NCBI GenBank assembly: GCA_910578105.1
Contig: CAJTPD010000006.1
Coordinates: 122,287 to 186,286 of the forward strand
Direction: 5' to 3'
Length of the DNA: 64,000 nt
From: an uncultured Odoribacter sp.
GTDB lineage: Bacteria > Bacteroidota > Bacteroidia > Bacteroidales > Marinifilaceae
The notes beneath the pieces are model-generated. The model searched no databases. It was not told the origin of the DNA and saw only the letters and a program-made list of their open reading frames with translations. Position numbers and translations under genes: made by a program. The stretch's first letter is position 1; the number at the start of each line of letters is the position of its first letter. This document shows positions 37,911 through 47,781 of the stretch, piece by piece.

Positions 37911-39482
37911 ATGAAAAGATATCTTATTTATATATTATTAGGCTGGTGGGCCTTTACCTCCTGTTTCGACGACAAGGGAAATTATGATTATTGGGAAATC
38001 AACGAAGTGACAATTTCCGGTGGTATGGATACCATTTATCAGGTTATTGCTTATGCAGATACGCTTCGGTTGAATCCGCAGATTACTTCTTCATTGGAAA
38101 AACATGATTCTGATTATGAATATGAATGGAAACTGATTCCCAACGGTATTGATATCAGCGAGGTTGCTGAGGGGGTAGATTTTATCATTGGCCGGGATAA
38201 AAATCTGGAATGGCCGGTAACTTTGGGGGCCGGTATTTACAATGGTTTTTATTTGGTGAAAGATAAGTCGACGGGAATTACTCAAAGAGGACGGTTTTCT
38301 GTACAGGTGAGGACTTTGACAAGTGAAGGTTGGCTGATTCTTTGCGAAGAGCAAAACAAGGCCCGTTTGGATCTTATTTTCAATGAAAATGAGACAGACG
38401 ATATTGTTGCTCATAATCTGTGGGTCAATCAGGAATTTGAGACGGGAAAGCCGTTAAGATTGATTCCTTGCTGGTTTCGGGATAAGCATTCACGGGTATT
38501 GTTTGTATCGGAAAAAGGTACTTATGAATTGGATGAAACAGATTTACATGTAGGAGAAGATACCGATTTCAGATGGAGATTCGGTGTGATTCCGGAAGCC
38601 ATACATATTCAGGCTGCCAAATTTTCACAGCGTTCGATAGAGCATGATCGTTGGACGGTAGTTACCGGGCAAGGAGATGTTTATTCCGAGGCAGTGAACA
38701 GTGGAATAGGCTTTTTCGGCTATCCAGTCAATGTTTTAGATGGAGAGCGTTTTGTAGCAGCTCCTTTTGTCGGAGTAATGTACTTATGGAAATTTATAGC
38801 AGGAGCAGCAAATCCTACTTCAACCATGTTGTATGATGCAACCCATCGACAATTTTTAGCGATTAAAAACGGGGATATTTATCCTACGGTGATGAAATTT
38901 TCCGGAGAGAAATTATTTGAGGCACAGACTGGTAAAGATTTTGTAGCTGGAGAAAGTACTTATCAAACTGGTGCAAATGGAACAAATTATGTGATTCTGA
39001 AAGATCCGAATACAGGGAAATATTATTTCTATGGTATTTTGATGGACTATGATGAGAAAAATGAACAGCAGTATTATGGAGAAGTAAAAGGTGCCGGTTT
39101 GTCAGGAGCAACACAATTTGTTTTTCATAATATTTATCCTTACCTCTTTTATCTCAGTAATAATCAAATTTATCAGTTCGATATGAGATATCCGGAGGAA
39201 GAGGCGAAACCGGTGTTGAGTTTTCCCGGGGAAGAGGTGAAAGTCATTAAATTCTTACCTTTGATTTCTAATTATGCTTATGGTGCGGCCAATTCATGGA
39301 TGCGTCAACGCGGTTATCGGTTAGTAGTTGGAACAAGCCTTCAGGGGGTGGATGAATCGGAGTGCGGTATAATGCGCACTTATGATGTGCCTAATCTGAT
39401 GGGGCCTCTGACCAAAGTAAAGGAACATAAGGGATTGGGAAAGATTGTGGATATTATTTATAAAGAACCAATAAGAAAATAA
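37911..39482 (+). CDS. PKD-like-family lipoprotein (locus 1)
   Basis: A ~523-aa lipoprotein with signal MKRYLIYILLGWWAFTSC and the hallmark CFDDKGNYDY start. An Ig/PKD-like N-terminal part is followed by a predicted propeller-like region (SEGWLILCEEQNKARLDLIF ... IYQFDMRYPEEEAKPV). This family is found after susC-susD-DUF4843 in many Odoribacteraceae- and Bacteroides-type loci and may bind the substrate at the surface, but no activity is established. ATG 37911 is preferred to ATG 37890 because it starts directly at the positively charged n-region. Confidence 0.82.
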   Translation: MKRYLIYILLGWWAFTSCFDDKGNYDYWEINEVTISGGMDTIYQVIAYADTLRLNPQITSSLEKHDSDYEYEWKLIPNGIDISEVAEGVDFIIGRDKNLEWPVTLGAGIYNGFYLVKDKSTGITQRGRFSVQVRTLTSEGWLILCEEQNKARLDLIFNENETDDIVAHNLWVNQEFETGKPLRLIPCWFRDKHSRVLFVSEKGTYELDETDLHVGEDTDFRWRFGVIPEAIHIQAAKFSQRSIEHDRWTVVTGQGDVYSEAVNSGIGFFGYPVNVLDGERFVAAPFVGVMYLWKFIAGAANPTSTMLYDATHRQFLAIKNGDIYPTVMKFSGEKLFEAQTGKDFVAGESTYQTGANGTNYVILKDPNTGKYYFYGILMDYDEKNEQQYYGEVKGAGLSGATQFVFHNIYPYLFYLSNNQIYQFDMRYPEEEAKPVLSFPGEEVKVIKFLPLISNYAYGAANSWMRQRGYRLVVGTSLQGVDESECGIMRTYDVPNLMGPLTKVKEHKGLGKIVDIIYKEPIRK

Positions 39483-39485
39483 GTT

Positions 39486-40577
39486 ATGAGACGTGTATTG
39501 TGGATAAGCTGTTTGTTGTTTGCTGCTTGTCAATCAACTCCCCGTTATACGGTAGAAGGCCGGGTGTCGGGTTATGAAGGCCGGGTGTTATTGTTGACAC
39601 CAAAAGTTACAGGCGATTGGGATACCTTAGGAAGTGTGTTGTCGGCGGACGGGACATTTACTTTCAGTGGTGAATTGACTGAACCTGTTTTAGCCGAAAT
39701 ACTGGCTGTTAATGCGAATCTGCGCATACCTTTGCTTTTGGAAAATGCCATTTTCACGGTAGAGGCTGATGCTGCGCATCCTGCGGATTATGTGGTTGGT
39801 GGTGGAGGAGATTTGCAGCATTTAAGGAATGGATTCCGGGAAAAGGAGATGGAGATAAAAGCGATGAAGGATTCAATGCGAGCTGAATATGAGAAAATAT
39901 ACGGAAAAGATGATTATTTCGGTCGTTTACAAATTCGTGGTTTATTGATAAAGATAGATACCCTTTACGACAAGGCGGAGGATGAATTTCTCCGTCAGAA
40001 CGATAATATAGTCAGTGCGGCAATTGTGGCTGGTCGCAGGAAAAAACTCTATGAACAAAAGCGTTTGCATGAGAAATATGCGTTATTGGGAAATACGGCC
40101 CGAAGTACGGTTCCGGGATTATTGCTGAAACCTTATGTGGATAAAGAGTCGCGTATTATTGTCGGAGGAACAGCTCCTGATTTTAAAATGATTACCCCGG
40201 AAGGCGATTCGCTTTCTTTGTATGATGTCAAAGCCAAAGTGAAGATTTTGGACTTCTGGGCTTCTTGGTGTGGTCCCTGTCGGGCAGAAAACCCCAATGT
40301 GCGGAAAATGTATCAAAAATATAAGTCAGCCGGATTGGAAGTAGTCAGTGTCTCTTTTGATACTAAGAAAGAGGCTTGGCTGAAAGCGATTCGGGAAGAT
40401 GGCTTGGATTGGATACACTTGTCCGACTTGAAAGGTTGGAACAGTATCGCTTCCGATTTGTACGAAGTACATGGTATTCCTTGTATTTTCGTATTGGATG
40501 AAAGTAATCGCATTATTGCCGAAAAGTTGAGAGGAGAAGAATTGGAAAAGTGTGTGATGAATGCACTGAAACCATAA
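39486..40577 (+). CDS. TlpA-like thiol-disulfide oxidoreductase lipoprotein with DUF4369 N-terminal domain
   Basis: A 363-aa lipoprotein (signal LLFAACQ) with a DUF4369-type beta domain (about 22-115; YTVEGRVSGYEGRVLLLTP ... DGTFTFSGEL), a helical linker, and a thioredoxin fold (about 225-360). The active site WCGPC is at roughly 261-265 (FWASWCGPCRAENPNV), followed by VVSVSFD and a cis-Pro-type loop VHGIPCIFVLD. It should reduce or isomerise disulfides in the periplasm. It is only 3 bp after the PKD-like gene and ends the operon before a terminator. It is present in locus 1 only. A link to cysteine-containing substrates is inference. Confidence 0.9.
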   Translation: MRRVLWISCLLFAACQSTPRYTVEGRVSGYEGRVLLLTPKVTGDWDTLGSVLSADGTFTFSGELTEPVLAEILAVNANLRIPLLLENAIFTVEADAAHPADYVVGGGGDLQHLRNGFREKEMEIKAMKDSMRAEYEKIYGKDDYFGRLQIRGLLIKIDTLYDKAEDEFLRQNDNIVSAAIVAGRRKKLYEQKRLHEKYALLGNTARSTVPGLLLKPYVDKESRIIVGGTAPDFKMITPEGDSLSLYDVKAKVKILDFWASWCGPCRAENPNVRKMYQKYKSAGLEVVSVSFDTKKEAWLKAIREDGLDWIHLSDLKGWNSIASDLYEVHGIPCIFVLDESNRIIAEKLRGEELEKCVMNALKP

Positions 40578-40623
40578 TTTGATACATCAAAAGAGAAGAC
40601 AAATAAACTGATTTGTTCGGGTT

Positions 40624-40654
40624 AACCGTTCCGGATTTTCCGGAGCGGTTTTTT
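40624..40654 (+). terminator. Rho-independent terminator ending uptake locus 1
   Basis: The arms AACCGTTCCGG (40624-40634) and CCGGAGCGGTT (40640-40650) form an 11-bp stem with one G-U pair and a 5-base loop, followed by a T-run. It separates locus 1 from the sigma factor of locus 2. Confidence 0.92.
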
Positions 40655-40698
40655 GTTTCTCTGAATCTTCTTTTTTTTTAATACATTGTTTAAATAAA

Positions 40699-40706
40699 TA
40701 TTTTTG
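40699..40706 (+). promoter_or_regulatory. -7 promoter box of the second ECF sigma gene
   Basis: TATTTTTG fits TAnnTTTG, so transcription should start near 40712. The ATG at 40704 falls inside this box, which favours ATG 40725 as the true start. Confidence 0.5.
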
Positions 40707-40724
40707 TATTATACTTGTTGCGAA

Positions 40725-41276
40725 ATGGAATTGCTCGTTGCTTTAAATAAAAAGAATTACAGAGTATTTGGGAAGTTTTTCGATGAAAATTTCCCGTTTT
40801 TAGTCATGTTTGCAGATAAGTATTTGGAAGATATGGACTTGGCAGCAGATGTCGCACAGGAAGCTTTCATTCAGTTATGGCGTTTTGAGGGGGAGTTTGA
40901 GTCGCTGGAGAAAGTAAAAGGTTTTTTATATACAACAGCCCGGCATCTGGCTTTAAATCATCTTAAGCATGATCGTATTGTGGAGGAGTATGTTAAAATT
41001 CAGGAAAAAGAAACTGATATTTTTTTCCGGGATCAGGTTATTGAAGAAGAAACTTATCAGTTGGTCCATAAAGCTGTTAATCAGTTGGCTGAACAATCCC
41101 GAAAAATTATACAGCTCAGTCTTCAGGGGTATTCCAACCAGGAGATTGCAGAACAATTACATATATCTGTCAATTCTGTCCGTACTCTTAAACAGAATGC
41201 TTATAAAAAGTTGAGAAAAATACTTAAAGAGCATTTTTATCTTCTTCCTGTTGTGTTAAAAATGGATTTTTTTTAA
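40725..41276 (+). CDS. ECF RNA polymerase sigma factor (uptake locus 2)
   Basis: A ~183-aa two-region sigma factor. Region 2 has YRVFGKFFDENFPFLVMFAD, DVAQEAFIQLWRF and GFLYTTARHLALNHLKHDR. Region 4 has QLAEQSRKIIQLSLQGYSN and QEIAEQLHISVNSVRTLKQNA. The frame is open from ATG 40704, but that codon overlaps the likely -7 box, so ATG 40725 is chosen. It should control the susCD genes of locus 2 under the FecR protein encoded downstream. Unlike in locus 1, the fecR gene is 280 bp away, with a long hairpin in the gap. Confidence 0.9.
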   Translation: MELLVALNKKNYRVFGKFFDENFPFLVMFADKYLEDMDLAADVAQEAFIQLWRFEGEFESLEKVKGFLYTTARHLALNHLKHDRIVEEYVKIQEKETDIFFRDQVIEEETYQLVHKAVNQLAEQSRKIIQLSLQGYSNQEIAEQLHISVNSVRTLKQNAYKKLRKILKEHFYLLPVVLKMDFF

Positions 41277-41329
41277 TTCCCATTCATCTTTTTTTTTATT
41301 TCAGTTGTTATTGTTTGACAATGGATAAC

Positions 41330-41369
41330 GTCGGATAATATTTGCAGTAAATCGCAAATATTATCCGAC
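41330..41369. repeat. 16-bp perfect inverted repeat between sigma and fecR of locus 2
   Basis: Arms 41330-41345 and 41354-41369 (GTCGGATAATATTTGC and its exact complement) enclose the 8-base loop AGTAAATC. No T-run follows. It could be an operator, an mRNA stability hairpin or a processing site. The rest of the 280-bp gap shows no gene. Confidence 0.85.
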
Positions 41370-41556
41370 ACGATAAACGGTAATAAAATAACGGGGAATG
41401 ATTAGGTGTGAATCTGAAAAGTGTGAATAAATAGAAAGTAAAATGTTTGATTTTCAGAATGAAATTAAAGGAAGGTCTGTCCGTTAATGAATAGAAAATA
41501 AAACGTCCGCAGAAGAAATGGATGTTATAAACTTGAAAAAACTTTGACTAATAAAA

Positions 41557-42750
41557 ATGGACGTTAAAATGGTAGATATAGAGTATTGTTGTCGGATTTG
41601 CGAACTGATAGCCAGGAAATTAAGTAGTGGCTTGGGGCCTGATGAAGAACAGGAGTTGCAGGAATGGCAGGAAGAGTCGGAGAAGAATCAGAAATTGTTT
41701 GACAAAATCAGGGAACCGAACTATTTGAGCGTTCAGGAGAAAAAAAGAAATTCGATAGATGTCCGGAAATATTGGAAACAAATTGACAAAGAACTGCGGG
41801 GCCGGACGAACAATAATCTCTTTCGGCAATATTGGAGTTATGCGGCTGTTGTTTTGCTTTTGCTGGGAATTGGTGTTGCGGGATGGTGGATGAAACAAGG
41901 ACCTGCTGAAGTTTTGGTGCAGACGGAACAAATCCAACCTGGAGTGTCTAAAGCTTTTTTGGTTTTGGCTGATGGTAAGACTGTAGAATTGGGAGGCACC
42001 AATTATAAGGAACAACGGTTGGATTTTGATGGAACTGTTATTACTGATGATGCCGGAGGTTTGAAATATGAGGCGGACGAGACCGGTCCGCTTGCCGTAG
42101 TCCGGCATTCGCTGGTCATTCCGAAAGGAGGCGAGTATATCATGACTTTGGAAGATGGAACAGTTGTATATCTCAATTCGGAGAGTAAGATAGAGTATCC
42201 GGTGCAATTTAGGGAAAATAGACGGGAAGTATGTCTTGAAGGAGAAGCTTATTTCAAGGTGGCTCCTCGTGAAAAGCAACCTTTCGTTGTAAAAACAGAG
42301 CATATGGATATCAAGGTGTTGGGTACCGAATTTAACGTTAAGGCTTATGCAGACGAAAAGTGGGTACAGACAACGTTGGTGCAAGGCGAAATTACTGTTT
42401 TTACAGGTTCAGGTCGGACTGAACAGAAACAACTGAGACCCGAGCAACAAGCAGAATTGGATTTGGAAAAAGGGAAATTGGAAATAAAACGGGTAGATGT
42501 TGTTCCGTTTATAGCCTGGAAAGAGGGGCAATTTTTATTTAAAGGGGAGCGTTTGGCTGAAATCATAGCTGTATTAAAAAGATGGTATGATTTCAATGTG
42601 GTTTATCAGGACGAATGGATTAAAAATATAGAGTTTGCCGGTAAAATAAATCGTAGTGGTTCTATCGAACCGATATTAGATGTAATCCGCTCTACTCATA
42701 AGTTGAATGTTGATGTAAAAGGGAAAACAATCGTGTTTAGTGCAAAATAA
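41557..42750 (+). CDS. FecR-family anti-sigma factor (uptake locus 2)
   Basis: A 397-aa protein with a cytoplasmic N-terminus to about 100, one membrane helix (~104-120; YAAVVLLLLGIGVAGWW), the FecR domain (GGEYIMTLEDGTVVYLNSES, RREVCLEGEAYFKVAPREK, IKVLGTEFNVKAYAD) and the C-terminal DUF4974-type domain (FLFKGERLAEIIAVLKRWYDF). It corresponds to the FecR protein of locus 1 and lies 24 bp before its susC, closer than in locus 1. It transmits the signal from the SusC STN domain to the ECF sigma factor. Confidence 0.93.
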   Translation: MDVKMVDIEYCCRICELIARKLSSGLGPDEEQELQEWQEESEKNQKLFDKIREPNYLSVQEKKRNSIDVRKYWKQIDKELRGRTNNNLFRQYWSYAAVVLLLLGIGVAGWWMKQGPAEVLVQTEQIQPGVSKAFLVLADGKTVELGGTNYKEQRLDFDGTVITDDAGGLKYEADETGPLAVVRHSLVIPKGGEYIMTLEDGTVVYLNSESKIEYPVQFRENRREVCLEGEAYFKVAPREKQPFVVKTEHMDIKVLGTEFNVKAYADEKWVQTTLVQGEITVFTGSGRTEQKQLRPEQQAELDLEKGKLEIKRVDVVPFIAWKEGQFLFKGERLAEIIAVLKRWYDFNVVYQDEWIKNIEFAGKINRSGSIEPILDVIRSTHKLNVDVKGKTIVFSAK

Positions 42751-42774
42751 ATCAAGTAATCAAACCGAACTACA

Positions 42775-45700
42775 ATGAAAAAAAGTCAAACAACTCCGCC
42801 CTGGAAGATGTGGAGTAGAAAAATTCTGATGATTATGAAATTATGTGTGTGCTTTTTATTGTGTGCTGTTATTCAGGTTTCTGCCCGGGTAAATGCACAA
42901 AATGAAAAGATGGCTTTGGAGATGCATAATGCTTCTTTGAAGAGTGTTTTATGGACCTTGGAAAAGAAAACCGGAATGTTTTTTTTCTACAGCGTGCAAG
43001 ATGTTGAGCATATTGCCGGCATTGATATTCAGGCGGAAGACAAAACTCTGGATGAAATTTTAGCAGAAGTGTTATATAATACAGGGTTAACTTATGAGAT
43101 TACTCATAATACGGTGGTTTTCCGTAAGGATACGATTGCAACTGGATTGCCCCAGGCCCGGCAATATGAAGTAACGGGAAAAGTAATCGATTCTTCCGGA
43201 GAACCTCTTCCGGGAGTCACTGTTATGTTGAAAGGAACAAAATTAGGTGTTACTACAGATACAGACGGGCAATTTAAAATGACTTTACCTCAGGTAGAGA
43301 ATGCTGTTTTGATATTTTCGTTTATTGGAATGGAAACTCAAGAGGTGGCTGTTGATGGGAAAAAGGAATTGAAGATTGTGATGGAAGAAGCTGTGGAAAC
43401 TATTCAGGAGGTAGTTGTCACTGGTATTTTCAACCGCAAAAAGGATAGTTTTACCGGTGCTTCTGCAACTTTTGACGGAGAACAGTTGAAATCAGTGGGT
43501 ACACAAAACGTTATTGCCAGTTTAAAAACACTTGATCCGTCGTTTAATGTGTTGGAAAATAATGCATTCGGTTCTGACCCGAATAAATTGCCTGATATTG
43601 AAATACGGGGCAAGTCAAGTCTGATTAGTACCCGGGATGAGTTGAGTGAGGATCCGAATCAGCCTTTATTTATTTTGGACGGATTTGAATCTTCCTTGGA
43701 GGCTATCTATAATCTGGATATGACGCGGGTAGCTTCTATCACCATATTGAAAGATGCTGCTTCGACAGCTATATACGGTTCAAAGGCTTCCAACGGAGTG
43801 GTGGTTGTGGAAACAATTCGTCCGAAATCAGGAAAGTTGAATTTGTCTTACAATGGAACAGCAAATGTGTCATGGGCTGATTTGACAAGTTATAATTTGA
43901 TGGATGCCCGTGAAAAATTACGTTTTGAAAATCTGGTTGGCAGGTATGAGGAATCAAATAATGTCACGAAAGAAATCGAATTAAAAAAATCTTATAATAA
44001 TAAATTGGCTGATATAGCCCGTGGAGTAGATACCTATTGGTTGGCAGAGCCTTTGCGTGTCGGAGTGAATCACCGGCATTCCTTGTATGTGGATGGAGGA
44101 GAAGGTGCGTTTATGTTTGGTATAGGATTGTCGTACAATGGGATTACCGGTGTAATGAAAGAATCCAAACGGGATAATATCAGTGGAAATATTGATTTGA
44201 CTTATCGGCTGAAGAAATTTCAGTTTATGAATAAGTTTGATATGAACAATACGGATAGTAAAGATCCGATTGTTGCTTTTTCTCAATATGCTGATGCTAA
44301 TCCTTACTATACAAAATATAATGAGAACGGTGAGGTGGAAAGATGGCTGGAGCATACGGATTATATCAAAGCGGCGAATCCGCTTTATAATGCGGCGCAA
44401 AATAGTTATAATAAAGGCGGCAATTTGTCATGGTCGGATAAGTTTATTGTAGAATATTCTCCGATGCAATCGTTAAAATTGCGTGCCCGTTTTGGTTTTA
44501 CGCATCAGAACACCAAAGCGGAAGCCTTTTATTCTCCTTTGGATACCCGTTTTGCTGAAACGGATTTTTCTGAGCGTGGTTCATATGGTCATACAGAAAC
44601 GCAAAGTAATAAGTATGAAGGGGAACTGACTTTTACTTATGCCAAGGTCTTAAAAGATGTACACCAATTCAATGTTGTATTGGGAGGTTATCTTTCTGCT
44701 TTAGAGGCGAAATCTCAAGGATATTCGGCAATAGGTTTTCCTGTGGGGGATTTCACGCTTCCTTCTTTTGCCAATGGCTATCCTGAGGGAGGAACTCCTT
44801 CATACAGTGAAAGCATGACGCGTTCGTTGAGTGCGTATGTAATAGGAAATTATGCTTATGATAACCGTTATTTGCTTGATTTCAGTTATCGTGTCAATGG
44901 TTCGTCGGTGTTCGGGACCAACAAACATTATATCGGTACATGGGCCGTCGGTTTAGCTTGGAATTTACACCATGAAAAATTCATTTCCGATAATTTTGAC
45001 GGAATCTCTATGTTGAAATTAAGGGCTTCTATCGGTAATCCGGGAAATCAGAATTTCTCTTCTTCGGCAACCATTACTACTTTCCGTTATAATTTCAATT
45101 CCTTTAATTATTTCGGTATGACCACTTCTTTGGCACAGTTGGGGAATCCCAATCTGGAATGGCAGACGACACTTGACCGGAATATCGGTTTTGATATTAC
45201 GGTATTAAATGACCGTTTGACTTTGACCGGAGATTATTATTATAAAACAACCGACCCTTTGTTGATTGCTATTTCTATGCCTCCGTCTTCGGGTGCGACT
45301 GATAATATGATTTACAAGAATTTCGGGAAACAGACCTCTAAAGGTTTTACAGCATCGGCTACATACTATATTGTACGCAGGATGAACGAACGCATTTGGT
45401 GGTCGGTCCGGGGAAATTTGCGTCATGGTACTAATGAGTTGTCCGGTATCGGTAATCGTTTGGAAATGTATAATTCACAGGAGCGGGAAGGCGAAAACAA
45501 ATCTACGAAACGTTACTACGATGGTGCTGATCCCGATGATATCTGGGCTGTCCGTTCGGCAGGAATCGATCCGTCAACCGGACGTGAATTGTTTATTAAG
45601 AAAAATGGTGAATTGACTTATGATTTTTCATATGATGATGAGGTTGTAGTTGCTAATAGCCGTCCGAAAATAGAAGGAATATTGGGAACTAATTTTTCCT

Positions 45701-46122
45701 GGAAGGGTTTCTCCTGTAATTTGGATTTCCGTTACCGGCTTGGCGGTCATTCGTTTAATTCCGTTTTATTCAATAAAGTGGAAAATATTGGTAATGACCA
45801 GTTGATTTACAATCAGGACAAACGTGCTCTTTACGACCGTTGGCAAAAACCGGGTGATAAGGCTCAGTTCAAAAATATAGCCAATTCGACTTCCACTCCG
45901 ATGTCTTCCCGTTTTGTACAGAAAGATAATTCATTGAGTCTGGAGTCTTTGCGTGTAGGATATGAATTTGCTCCGGAGCTTGTTCATAAGTGGGGATTGG
46001 GTTCATTGCGTCTTAATGCTTATATGAATGATATTTTCCGATTGTCGACTATCCGGCAGGAACGTGGGACTTCTTATCCTTTTGCACGTAGTGTGTCTTT
46101 CGCACTTTCTTTAACTTTATAA
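42775..46122 (+). CDS. SusC/RagA-family TonB-dependent transporter with STN domain (locus 2)
   Basis: A 1115-aa transporter. Signal region to about residue 42 (VSARVNAQ), STN domain ~45-115 (LEMHNASLKSVLWTLEKKTG), carboxypeptidase-D-like domain ~125-205 (GEPLPGVTVMLKGTKLGVTT), TonB-box region IQEVVVTG, plug signatures DPNQPLFILDGF and SITILKDAASTAIYGSKA, and a barrel ending ALSLTL. It is nearly the same length as, and clearly paralogous to, the SusC of locus 1 across the whole protein (both keep DKRALYDRWQ and the TPMSSRFVQKDN segment near the end). The loci therefore arose by duplication of a whole unit. The substrate is unknown. Confidence 0.95.
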   Translation: MKKSQTTPPWKMWSRKILMIMKLCVCFLLCAVIQVSARVNAQNEKMALEMHNASLKSVLWTLEKKTGMFFFYSVQDVEHIAGIDIQAEDKTLDEILAEVLYNTGLTYEITHNTVVFRKDTIATGLPQARQYEVTGKVIDSSGEPLPGVTVMLKGTKLGVTTDTDGQFKMTLPQVENAVLIFSFIGMETQEVAVDGKKELKIVMEEAVETIQEVVVTGIFNRKKDSFTGASATFDGEQLKSVGTQNVIASLKTLDPSFNVLENNAFGSDPNKLPDIEIRGKSSLISTRDELSEDPNQPLFILDGFESSLEAIYNLDMTRVASITILKDAASTAIYGSKASNGVVVVETIRPKSGKLNLSYNGTANVSWADLTSYNLMDAREKLRFENLVGRYEESNNVTKEIELKKSYNNKLADIARGVDTYWLAEPLRVGVNHRHSLYVDGGEGAFMFGIGLSYNGITGVMKESKRDNISGNIDLTYRLKKFQFMNKFDMNNTDSKDPIVAFSQYADANPYYTKYNENGEVERWLEHTDYIKAANPLYNAAQNSYNKGGNLSWSDKFIVEYSPMQSLKLRARFGFTHQNTKAEAFYSPLDTRFAETDFSERGSYGHTETQSNKYEGELTFTYAKVLKDVHQFNVVLGGYLSALEAKSQGYSAIGFPVGDFTLPSFANGYPEGGTPSYSESMTRSLSAYVIGNYAYDNRYLLDFSYRVNGSSVFGTNKHYIGTWAVGLAWNLHHEKFISDNFDGISMLKLRASIGNPGNQNFSSSATITTFRYNFNSFNYFGMTTSLAQLGNPNLEWQTTLDRNIGFDITVLNDRLTLTGDYYYKTTDPLLIAISMPPSSGATDNMIYKNFGKQTSKGFTASATYYIVRRMNERIWWSVRGNLRHGTNELSGIGNRLEMYNSQEREGENKSTKRYYDGADPDDIWAVRSAGIDPSTGRELFIKKNGELTYDFSYDDEVVVANSRPKIEGILGTNFSWKGFSCNLDFRYRLGGHSFNSVLFNKVENIGNDQLIYNQDKRALYDRWQKPGDKAQFKNIANSTSTPMSSRFVQKDNSLSLESLRVGYEFAPELVHKWGLGSLRLNAYMNDIFRLSTIRQERGTSYPFARSVSFALSLTL

Positions 46123-46132
46123 ATCTAATGTC

Positions 46133-47770
46133 ATGAAAAAATATATAATCATTTTTCCATTTCTGTTAAGCTGCATGTTATTGTGCGGTTGTACTGATTG
46201 GCTGGACTACAAGCCCAGTGATAAACAGAGTGAGGAACAGCAGTTTTCTTCCAAAGAGGGATTCTATGCCGCAGTCAATGGTATTTACACTCGAATGTCC
46301 GGTAATTCGCTTTACGGAAAATACCTGAGTTATGATGCGATTGATATTTTAGGGCAATATTATGCAGTAGAACAATCGGATGAAAGTGATTATTACAAAT
46401 ATCTGCGGGCTCTGGCAGAGTGGGATTATTCTAACGAGTCAGTTATAAATGTGTTGGGTAGTATTTGGAACGAAGCCTATTCAACAATTATGAATATCAA
46501 TGTTGTTTTGAAGAATATCGAGGAAGATGCTGTTGGTGATAATATATTGCCTGAGCAGGAATACAAGATGCTCAAGGGAGAAATGTTGGCAGCCCGTGCT
46601 ATGCTGCATCTGGATATGCTGCGTTTGTTCGGACCGATTATGGCGAAAAATCCGGACGGGCGTGGTATTCCTTATAATGAGAGTACTGAACCGCAAATTT
46701 TGTCTATTTTACCTGCCAGTACGGTGCTGACCGGATATATTATCCGTGATTTGACAGAGGCGGAAGCTTTGTTGCTGGTTTCCGACCCGGTGCTGACCGA
46801 TGGCCCTCGGGCAGAATATGATTTTGTGAATATGGATAATTCCATGCGATATCGTCAGTTGCGTTTGAATTACTATGCAACGGTGCTGTTGACAGCCCGG
46901 GCTTATCTGTGGGGAGGAGATTACAGCAATGCCTTGATTGAAGCACGCAAATTGACTGATGATTCGCAGGTGAGGGAGTTCTTCCCGGTTGTTGAGTCGG
47001 GTAAGTTGTTAGGAAACAGTTCTGATCCCGACCGGATGTTTTCGACCGAATGTTTGTTTGGTTATTATAATAAAAACCGAGGATTGATTTATGATTATTC
47101 GTTTGGAGGGGGGAATACCGGCAAAGCCTTATTGATGCCCCGGACCGGATATGTGGATGGAATATTGTTTGGCGGGCAGTATTGGGTCGGAGACTGGCGT
47201 TTTCAGTCTCAGTGGACTGCAGGAAAGACTTTGGATGGAAATGATAGTTATCAAATGGTTAAGTTTAAAGAGATAACTGATTCCGGAAGGGATGAGGTGA
47301 TTGGTAACAAGGATGAAAATGAATTGTTGCAAACACAGAAATTCTATGGTTCTTTTTCTTCGTTAATCAAGCTTAGTGAGGCTTATTATATTGCCGCAGA
47401 ATGTCTGGGAACGACCGGGTCTGAAGTATATAATCTTCCGGCTGCGTGGGGATATTTGAACCGGATGTTTCTTGACAGAGGAAACTATAATTGGGGACCG
47501 GAAAATGCAGAAGTGTATTTACAGGATTGGCTGACTCAGGAATATATCCGTGAATTTGTCGGTGAAGGTCAGAAGTTCTTTTATTTCAAACGGCGCAATA
47601 TGGGATTTGATAATGATTATAACGGTCAGAAAGAAGTAAAAGTGATGACAGATGCTGGTTTCCCGCCATTTATCCCTCCGACATATGATACAAAAGACAA
47701 AGCAACTGATGAGCAAAAGGAAAAACGTTTTGTGCTTCCGTTACCGAAAGATGAATTGGATAATCGTTAA
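46133..47770 (+). CDS. SusD/RagB-family surface lipoprotein (locus 2)
   Basis: A 545-aa lipoprotein (signal ending LCGC) with TDWLDYKPSDKQSEEQQFSS at the start, the GEMLAARAMLHLDMLRLFGP motif, and C-terminal IKLSEAYYIAAECLG and TQEYIREFVGEGQKFFYFKRR. It is about 65 residues longer than the locus 1 SusD, with extra loops in the C-terminal half where SusD proteins contact substrate. It starts 10 bp after susC and is its partner. Confidence 0.94.
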   Translation: MKKYIIIFPFLLSCMLLCGCTDWLDYKPSDKQSEEQQFSSKEGFYAAVNGIYTRMSGNSLYGKYLSYDAIDILGQYYAVEQSDESDYYKYLRALAEWDYSNESVINVLGSIWNEAYSTIMNINVVLKNIEEDAVGDNILPEQEYKMLKGEMLAARAMLHLDMLRLFGPIMAKNPDGRGIPYNESTEPQILSILPASTVLTGYIIRDLTEAEALLLVSDPVLTDGPRAEYDFVNMDNSMRYRQLRLNYYATVLLTARAYLWGGDYSNALIEARKLTDDSQVREFFPVVESGKLLGNSSDPDRMFSTECLFGYYNKNRGLIYDYSFGGGNTGKALLMPRTGYVDGILFGGQYWVGDWRFQSQWTAGKTLDGNDSYQMVKFKEITDSGRDEVIGNKDENELLQTQKFYGSFSSLIKLSEAYYIAAECLGTTGSEVYNLPAAWGYLNRMFLDRGNYNWGPENAEVYLQDWLTQEYIREFVGEGQKFFYFKRRNMGFDNDYNGQKEVKVMTDAGFPPFIPPTYDTKDKATDEQKEKRFVLPLPKDELDNR

Positions 47771-47781
47771 ATGAATTCACT

